Assembly: GCA_020055645.1 (NCBI GenBank)
Contig: CM034546.1
Location: 136,111,875 to 136,175,874 of the forward strand
DNA from: Tomocerus qinae
Lineage: Eukaryota > Arthropoda > Collembola > Entomobryomorpha > Tomoceridae
Length of the DNA: 64,000 bases
Reading direction: 5' to 3'
Part shown: piece after piece, positions 54,401 through 64,000 of the stretch
How positions within the stretch are numbered: position 1 is the first letter of the stretch
How the letters are laid out: every line of letters begins with the position of its first letter
Position numbers and translations under genes: made by a program
Notes under the pieces: model-generated
Told to the model about the DNA's origin: nothing
Seen by the model: the letters and a program-made list of their open reading frames with translations, nothing else
Database searches by the model: none

Positions 54401-57400
54401 GATTTTCATTGTCAGATTTATAGGGACACTTTGAGACTCTTTTTGATGCTTCAGGATTGAATGGGATATTCTAAGTGGTAGATTTTCTTTGAACACTTTA
54501 TGTTGACTAAAATATTTCAAAAATCCTCTTTCTCGCATGACTTGGAAATACGATTGGAATTTAAGACGGCAGCATTCGTTGAAATAATAAGACTTCAGTT
54601 TAACGACATTTGTCTCTTTTACAGTCATGCAGATTCCATCAGAAGATATTCTTGATGGTATTAAGGGCACTATGTACTCACTTCCCTCTTTCTGCCTTAT
54701 GCCAAAGAGTTTCATTGAAAAATTGGTCAACAATTTCATTCTTAATGTCCACACATCCAATTTCTGGTCTTCAGATTTTGCATTAAGCTGCCAATCGAAA
54801 ATATAAACACTCGAATTCTTCTTCTCCAGAATTTTATATTTTTCAAAGAATTCGTTTCTCTGTTCATGCACTTTCCATCTTTTGTTTTTTTGCAACAACA
54901 ACTTGTATTTATTCTCAACGAGATCTTTAAAATCTAAAAATTGTTTTCTGTCTGGTGGTGCAATAATCTCGCTCGTTATCCACGTTTCATATTGATTAGC
55001 AATTACAAATCCCATAGACAGTATTATCAAGTACAAAATGTGTCTCCCTTTATTGTTAACTTCCTGATTTAAAAGGACAGCTATTGTAGATAAGAAAATA
55101 AACTCAAATTTCTTATAGAAAGTGGCAATTCGGAAGCCCAAAGCATAAAATGAAATTGGGAATAGCGAAAATATCAGCCACCAACAATAATCATCAAATG
55201 TATTTTGAATCAAAACTGTCAAAGGTGTATCGAGGAAACGAGGATTGGCTTCACAATAAAATGGAATCATTTCATCAAAAGTTTCAATAAAAAGAGTTTC
55301 ATACCATCGTACATTATTATAAGGTTTTATTTTATACGATGACAAGTCAATGGCTCCACAATGTAGATGTTCTGTATTTAGGCTTTCCAATAGTCTTGCA
55401 TATACTGCAGTGAAGTTCAATCTTTCAGCCATCAACTCAACAGCTCTTACTGAATTTCGACAATCAAATTCCATTTTTATCGCCGAGTAGATTGTTTTCC
55501 TGCATTCTGGCATTTGTATGAAACCATCAAATGGAAATTGGCCATAAAATGCACCAATTTGAATTCCATGAAACTTTCCATTCAAATCTTTCCAAATCTT
55601 TTCCCATTTTTTCTCGGAAACTTCATTTTCGATCCGATGAAGTACTTCATTTGATAGATTGTAAAGAATTGTAGTGTAAACATAATATTTGTTGCTACTT
55701 TTCAACTCTAATATAAAGAGAGGTGTCACTAATTCTTTAATTCGGTTAATTTGCCATTTTGAAATCATTTCTTTCAACCCATTTTTAATGACAATTATAA
55801 ATCTTGACGCTCGTCGATTTATTTCCTTTCCAAAAAGGAAGGTCAGAAATTTGAAAGTAGAGCTTGGTTCCATTAGAATATTAACAGTGCACACATTTCT
55901 TGACAGATCTCTGGGATCATCCTCATCACGACCGAAGAGAGATTTATTGTATTTTGATGTGGCCAAGGTCCAGGGTTGTTCATTTTGATTAGAAAGCAAA
56001 AACTCTGTCTGCCACTCGGATGGGTAAAAAGTGATCATGTTAAAATCACAATCACTGTAAAATGACAAATTTCGAAAACAATGTCCTTTGTTGATGGCAA
56101 TAGAAAACAAAATTGTAATAAATGAATATCTGGAATATATTTTGGTATGCATATTGGTCAAATTATATTTCAGGCGGTGAATGACGATAGATAAAAAGTA
56201 TTACTTTAAGTGTAGCTGGATTTTATAGAATAGGAATGGTGTAAAAATACGTGCGCGTATGATACCTGTCTGTGTATGTTTGACATTGCTTTGGGCTGAC
56301 ATTTCCCTTACCTAAGTAATATTAGAAAATTAGAATCAAATATTTAAAGCATACGTATGTTTGTGCTCCTCGCTTTGTGTCTCTGAGAAACGAATAAATT
56401 GGCTGACGACAATCACTTCTTAAAAACTACCTTCTATATACCATGATCACGATCTATAGTATAATAAATGGTACACCAATAATATGCGTTACTAGTATCT
56501 AATATTATAGATATAGGAAATAATAATTTTTCAAAATTTTCACAGAACTCGTAGGAACATATTTATTGAAACTTATTATCACAGAAGTTAATTGATTAAT
56601 TTAAATTATTATGACAATTATTTTGAATTTCTTGTAAAGAATCGTGAAATAGCAAAAATAATAGGGAAATGCGACATCAATAAAAGGATCCAGATTTTAG
56701 TCGAGTAAATGGGTCAATTCCATGTTGTCTTTCTCAAGTGCAATTGCCTTTAAATAGTATGTACCTGTAGCACTAGAATATTACAAACAATAGATCTTTT
56801 GATAGAATTTTAAAGAACTAAGACTTTGAAAGTACCTACATTACACCAATACAAATAAAATCGATATTCAGTAATCAATTCATAATTATTTAGTCAGAAC
56901 AGTGTGTCGTTAAATTATAAAATTTGACAATTTTTATAGATGTATATTGTCTGAGCAAGTCAAGAAGACAATATCCAAATCAATACTTTGTCTGTCCATT
57001 TATTGTACTTGTCCTTTCTCGATAATAAAATATTTGCATAGACATGTAATTGAAATTGTTAAGTTAAAATGTGACAAAGAGGCTATATCAAAGGCAGTCA
57101 AGGCCATTCACCTATAGGACATGTCGAACAAGAAATAATACCAGATCAGCCAAAGAAGCCTTTACAAACTCTATCGGTAACGGCAATAGCTATTTACTTT
57201 AACCATTAAACACCTAATCGATTTCAATCGATTATTTACACAACGACTTTGCTATTCTAAGTATCTTATATTGGCCCCGTGAACGATTAATATTATAATT
57301 CGACAATTCAAAGTCTGTAGGGTTAGTACTCAAAATATATATTACGAATATGAAATAATCGTCTATTTAAATTGTAAGTTAATAAAATGAGAATTACTTT

Positions 57401-60400
57401 TTAGGACAGATGTACCCCATGGGTGGGCCGGAGCATTCTGTACATTCCCCCTTTTCGAATTTTTCCAAACTTTCGCACTTGCAACCTTTGAATACTTTAC
57501 CACGAACAGATGAAGCATAAAGTTGTGGACATTTAGCGTGGCTGCATAAACTTAGCGCCACCACTAAAACGTTAAGAAAACAAATATTATGTATGTAAAG
57601 AATTAAAATCATTGGCCGATATAAAATTGGGACTTGGAAGTCTGTGTTAATATTTGCGATATTTATTTCATTAAATGGTAAAAATGTTTTACTATCTACT
57701 GCGTCACAGTCTGGTTGGGTGGTTCCCCCATTGGGATAGAAGTCCACGTGTCCAGAAATGACTGTTGTCCCCAGTTGTCGAAACGGGACTAGATATCCTG
57801 CATTGCAGTGAATGACCTCCACGAATTTAGCATCCGATTTATCCAAACGGTCATTGGTGCTAACTGTGGCTTCAAATCCAGGTCCTGCTGGATCTAGTCC
57901 TATTAAAAATAAACAATATCAAATGCATTTAAAAAGTAACGGAGATAATTTCAGAGGAACCTGAGAATTCACTTGAGAATTACCTGTAATTCTAGATATT
58001 TTTTCGTTTGTTTTACTCCTGATTTGATAGCCTGTAATTCCAGCAATTTGTCCTCCTAGAGAAAATCCGACTAGAGTCACTTGATCAAAGGTGAGAAATT
58101 TCCTGCTCTTTAGAGAGATTATCATATCGCCCAAAGCTTTCCCTACTATTTGGACATCTTTAGCCGCTGAAAAATAATTAGGCTGTCGAGAATTCATTTG
58201 CCAGTCCACGAGAATTATGTTTTCAGTTCTGTTAGTCTCCATAAATGCTGCAGAGTTCAACGATTAATAACTAACTGTTTTCATTTTAGGTACTTTATTT
58301 AGTATCCTTTTTTAACGTTACAATAAATATTCAAAACATTACACCAATTAAGTAATAATACGTTTATTTAAATAAAAAAATATTAACCGACATCTCGTAA
58401 AAGCAGTTAAAAATCCAGATGTAATAAATCAAATATACCCTTTTTGATATTAAGCGACGTTTTGGCTGCACTTGCAACCTTTTGCAAAATATCTTCTTGT
58501 CCAGCTTGCAACCAGCCGTGTATAATGAATATAGCATCTTCTTTAGGGTTCCAGTTAGTTTCGGACAGTAGAGTATCAAATCCAATGGGCTGCTCTTCAT
58601 CTTTACTTTAGAAATATTGGATTTACAATTGTATATAAATATAGCAAAAATTATCTGAGATCTGTAAGTTAAATTTTTTCTCTATTTTCAGTTTAAGATT
58701 AACTTGCGGCGAAATGAATTTTTTTCCTCTGTGTTGTTTGTTTGTATTAATAAAACGCTTAAAATTGACAGTTTAGATTTACTTTTGATTGACATTAGGG
58801 TCATGATTTACAAATCTCAGATAATTTATGTCTGTATAATTCTATTATCATAATCATAAATTCAACTACTTTTTTAATGTGTAGAGTTGTAACTTTACAG
58901 TGCCATTCACATCAGTGGAAGTATGTAAAAAGTCAGGCAATGCAGCAATATTGAACACGTTTATGCTGTCGAATAAATCTCTTCGTCGAATTTCATGGTT
59001 GAAATTATCTGCTCGGTCACTTTTGTTGTTTTTCTTAATTTCTGGTACTTGCAGAGTTTTACCCAGTAAAGTTCTCTCAGAACCTCTTTCGATATTAGAT
59101 TGACTTTCCTTTTTTCTGGCACACTTTAATTTTGAGTTTGTATTGCCAATTACATTAAAAAATATTAAAAATGTCACAATTATTGTATTGATTGTAATTT
59201 GTTCCATTTCGTTAATCCTATAAATTTTAAATCTGTTGTGTAACCAAAAATGGTAGTATTTATGTAGAGAGAACTGAACATATTTGACAAACGTAATAAT
59301 ATAATATAACTGCCCATATCGTAAATTTTGAAGAATAATATTCTATTTAACCTTGTAGCATTCTTTTATTTAAAGCAATTGAGTTAAAACAATAAAACAT
59401 TAACCTGTTATTCTATCACTCCAATGCTAAAATAAAGAAGCTGATTAACATAGAACAATAAAGCTATTTCTATCATGTAGACAATAGGCTCTTTAGAATC
59501 ATGACGTTTATAATGACAATCAGTAATAACTAACACCTGAAATAATGGCCTTAAATGTCATAAAGTTATTTCATTACTATCTAAAATGAAAATCCAAAGA
59601 TGGAAAACTGCAATTGAGTCGAATAAAGTAAATAGCCCAATTTTATCATCCGAGATACATTTTAGGGGATTGCTCTTCATGTCTTCATTTGGATTTATTT
59701 TGATTATTTTTTTGTATTCTCGACGGACAGTTGAGTCAGTTGCCCTATATAAAATGTCATTGTTGCAACTCATTTTTTAATTTACACAAGAACATTAGAA
59801 CATTTACTAATTCATTACTAGATTATGATTATGTTACTAATAATATTTTCAAATATGCGTGTAGTATGCTTTACATTTTACAATTCATGACAACACAAAT
59901 TACTACACATTATCCCATCATCCTACTTAAGAAACAATTTTAGGTATGCCGAGTTATTGACGATTTCAAAAGAAACTTATGTCAACATTCGGCATTCGAG
60001 TAAAGGTGCACCTTTGCTTCCTAGAATTCTCATAGAAAGAGAACTTGTACAAAATGCAGTTTTTGCCCTCAAGCAAGTTTCCATTATACTCTAGGCCAAC
60101 TTTCTCTTACTACACACTTATAATTGATAAGTAGATACCTCAGCTGTTGTAGTAACAAACAACACAAGTATTATTGAGTTTCTTTCTTTACCGCGGATCT
60201 TCTTTTGCGTCACGTTGACGTCAGACTCATTTTCGTCAAGCAAATGTCAAAAGTTAAAGTAACTATTTATTTAGTGAAGTTCTTTAACCTTTTTATTGAC
60301 GTTGTAGTAGACAAAATACGTTAGAAACATTTATATAATATCTCGCAATCTAGTTTTAGCATGTGAAGAATAGGTGACATTGTTTTAAAAATTGTCAATA

Positions 60401-63400
60401 AAAGACGCAAGATGAGACTTTGTTGTTGTCCTTTGAAGCATGGTGGGAATGCCATAGTTATCTATGAACTGGTAAAACAATATTTTGATTAATATGAACA
60501 ATATTTAAATTGATGCACCTGCATAGTAGTAATTTACATTAAAGGTTCTGTTGTAATGCCGAATGCAGATTGCTGGTATCGTGGAATTGACTATCTGCTC
60601 AATGATCTTAGTCGGCCTTAAAAATGCAACTGAGGAATATCAGACGCAACATTTAATTCAGAATGGTATTGCTAACCCCGAATTACTTAATACAACGTTA
60701 CATGAAACAATTGACTGGGATTCACCTGTAAACAACAGAGATAGAATAGATTTAAAAGCGTTAATACATAACGCTAAAAGTCCTCAAGTAAATACAGGCA
60801 GGTACCTACATATCGTCCCTTGAGGAACCATTTCGCCTATCTCCACTTTACGTTTTGTGTATGAAATTGCCTAAACGCCATACACAACAAGTGGATATAG
60901 GCTATGACGTACACAAAATGAAAAGTGGGGATAGGCTAAATGGTTCCTTAAGGGACGATATTATATTAAAATTTACTCGTCAATAAGCTGTTTGGGTGTT
61001 CACCTTCAGTTTATAAGAACTAACTATGTGATTTTATTTTAGCTAGAAGAAAGGCAACTGTATTAATAGAAATTGCGATAGGTGTTTGTTGTGCACAAAT
61101 CGTAGCTGCTGTAGTTTTACTTTACGGAATTAATGTGGTAAGAATCCAAAAACTAAAACATATTATTTTAATGGAAAATCTACTTTAATGGAATACTGAA
61201 ACGTATCTTTTTTATACCCTGTTTTTCAAACCCTGTTTTGATATCATTGAAAATAAAGCATGGGCCATAAAACAACGCCTTTAGAATTAAAATAAATGTT
61301 TGGTGAAAATATATCAATGTTAATCAATTTGCCGATGATTTTTGAATAAGTAGAAGTAGAGTTACTATCGATAGATAAAGTTCTTGGAACGTTTATTATA
61401 GTTAATTAATAAAATAAACATCAAAAGTGATATAACGAAAATTAATTCCAATCTGTCTTCTGTAGTCATATTTTAGAAGGAAACGAATTCTTCTAAAATA
61501 TTCTAAGTATTTAATTGCGTTGTATGTTGAGAAAGTATTTAATATTAACCTTTTCATTTTTGCAGGATACTTACAAATCTCCAAATATCCTTGGGGGATG
61601 GATCATATTCCGAACTATACTCTTAATTTATGGAAGTGTCGTGCTTATTTTAGTAACTATTGGAGTCTTTAAAGCGGGAATTTTCATGGTCCTTCCAGTT
61701 AACAATGCAACAGGAGTCTACTTCATTGCTGTAATACATAAACTTAGACGTGAAAAAACATCAGAAAATGGCCGAAGGACTGGTGATTTTACAGAGTTGA
61801 CATAAAGTTGCACACTGGAAGTAACAAGATGCTATACAGCTAAGATTACCCCTCAACTGAAAACTCATCTACTGCCAAATGGGTCTTCGGAACACATGGT
61901 CATGAAACATGGTTTGAATGAAACCTAAAAAACGTGTCTCAGCCCTGACTATGTTATTTAAAAGATTGTGATTATCTCGAATAATGATATCAAATAAAGA
62001 ATGTGACTTTTAATAACTTACGACAAAAATTATCGAATAACGGCAATCCAATATGTATATTTGGCATATATTATAACATAGCAATCTAAAATGATGAAAT
62101 GTTGCTTCGTTGATTGAGGTCACTGATAGATATTTATTACTGTGCTGCTAAAATTGACATTCTTCACACAAAAAAATTTATGTATATTTTGACAATATTG
62201 TTAAGTGCTTTGTATAAGTGCCAATTTGAGTTTTACATCAGTTTGCATAGATTGGTTGTAAGTTATTTTCCTAAGGAGGTAGTGGTAGATTGCCAATGTA
62301 TTATTTAATTTTAAAGTTACCTAGCAACGGCGGATATGTAAATTTATGTTGATAAGTCTACAAAATTTGCCACATTTTAGAGTATTTTTACCATCACAGT
62401 GATATAAGTGGCACTTATATGCAGTAGTTACATAATCTTCCGCTACAGTAAAATCCCAGTTGTTACATCAGCTACCATAATTACTTTTGCATGTAAAATC
62501 GTATTTTCCAAGCTCAATATAGTTAAAAGTGACCTGAAATAATCATAATATCAATAAAAATCTAACATATCAATATATTTCTCAAATTCTTGTCTACCAG
62601 CGAAAGTCGCCTTCACTACTACAAAACATAATGACATTTGAAATGAATAGAATCGTCTTTAGGAACAAGAAGTTGCGTCATAGTCTAGTGTTTAAACATT
62701 GAGGAAGAAAGAATTGTAACACAATGTTCATTTGCTTGTATATGATCAATACCTAATAGTCCAAATTAGAGTGAAACAAAAATCTCTGCCAATACAAATA
62801 ACCACTAATAGGCTCACAATCTCTTAATCGTTATTAAGCTTAATTACTACTCTTTCCATATATAGCCTTTAGGAAATCTTATTACTCTATATCGTTTAGT
62901 ACAAAAGTAATTTTAACTGTTTTATTTGATTCATTTCTCCCACTCTATTTTTCCGTTTATATATTGTCAGGGCTTTTATCTGGAAATAATTTTGGAAACT
63001 AAAATTTAATCACTTCTTATAAGGCTTCAAGCGATGAGTGAATATAGAAAAGATATATAGAAAATAGAAACTATAGAAAATAAGACATAGCAAGCAGACA
63101 ACCTTTTATTATATTATTTATGATAATAATATAGACAGAACGTTTAAAGCTGTATACCTGTTGGATCGTTGGAAGTGGAACTCGTTTGACAACTACACTT
63201 ACCTGCCTCAACCTCAAGCCCCAATCTGAAACGGCTGAATCTGTAAATCTGTATCCAGCAACATTTGCACACACATGTCTTTCAATTATTTGCAGTGGAA
63301 TTATTTGTATATAGGTAACCCTTCTCGCCCGCACATCATTCCTTAGATATAAGTATACTAGTACAGTCATAATATTATATTACATTGATGTATTAGTATT

Positions 63401-64000
63401 ACTATATCTTAAATAAAAATACGATTTAGATTTAACTACTCGAAATTTATAAATTGAATTGTTATTAATTTATTTAAGTCTCCTCTTTCGGGTGTTGCGA
63501 TCTCCACCATGAAAACTTGTTCCACTTGTTATTAAGTCTGTAAGTATCATTTCGAATCGAATTCATTTCTGACTGATTTGGAAATCTAATATCTACCGAA
63601 AATGGGTGGCGAAGAAGAGGATTCCAATTCTAAATCTTCTGTACAGACACCCAGAAACAATTGTCTGGGTCTTACGAAACGACAATGGACAATGTTATTA
63701 GTTCTTCTTACTGCCGACTTTCTTGCTGGAATTGTGTATTCGTTAAAAGGACCATTTTATCCTTCAGAGGTAGTTACAGTAATTAGCGTATACCTTTCAT
63801 TCATCAACAGTGCCCAAAATTTTTCCTGCTTTAGTATTATTTGTCGGCCCCCTCCCGAAATTTTTTTCTGGCTTTTTTTATTTTTACATTTAATTCAACA
63901 ATATTGAGATTTAGGTATTTGTAATTGAAAGTCTACAATATTTATTTATTTGACAATTTCCAGGCGGAATTAAAAGGAGCATCTGCTACACAATATGGAC

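Overview
The window is eukaryotic, AT-rich nuclear DNA with short introns (many 60-130 nt, GT-AG). It looks like an arthropod. A hexapod such as a springtail is my best guess, based on a divergent ionotropic receptor, C2H2 genes with a C4 (ZAD-like) N-terminus, a BEL/Pao retrotransposon, a cathepsin-L-like protease, a CAP protein, a lipase, and one gene that looks fungal-like. The species assignment is inference. All gene models below were joined by hand from splice signals and phase; no search was run.

Left third (1-15.5 kb): the left edge cuts a protein-primed type-B DNA polymerase gene (minus strand) that carries exonuclease motifs. It is divergently paired, 183 bp apart, with a seven-exon C2H2 zinc-finger gene built from three copies of a two-exon unit. 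Next come several kilobases of AT-rich DNA with degenerate tandem repeats, a small cysteine-containing gene of uncertain structure (7.2-7.9 kb), a possible core promoter near 11.08 kb, a small secreted-peptide gene (12.1-12.4 kb) and a papain-family protease (13.7-15.5 kb) with an altered active-site context.

Mobile-element centre (15.7-34 kb): an LTR retroelement with identical 789-bp LTRs, a 5-bp target duplication, PBS and PPT holds one long 748-codon ORF and no recognisable reverse transcriptase. A two-exon CAP-domain gene follows. A BEL/Pao element (27.0-33.4 kb) has near-identical LTRs, a 5-bp target duplication and one Gag-Pol frame broken by two in-frame stop codons. It appears to be inserted in a decayed LINE.

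Right half (35-64 kb): a very large GTPase of the VLIG/URGCP type (35.0-40.4 kb, two exons) with a duplicated N-terminal module of unknown type; two large ZAD-like multi-finger C2H2 genes (42.3-45.1 kb minus, 50.6-53.2 kb plus); a non-autonomous hAT-type element; an intronless fungal-like gene (47.9-48.4 kb) with a long hairpin just upstream; an ionotropic receptor (54.2-56.2 kb minus); a five-exon secreted lipase (57.4-59.2 kb minus); a four-exon small membrane protein (60.4-61.8 kb plus); and the first exons of an MFS transporter (SLC18B1-like) running off the right edge.

The genes do not form one obvious pathway. Defence-type GTPase, secreted digestive or defence proteins, zinc-finger genes and many recent transposons make this a typical accessory-rich arthropod region.
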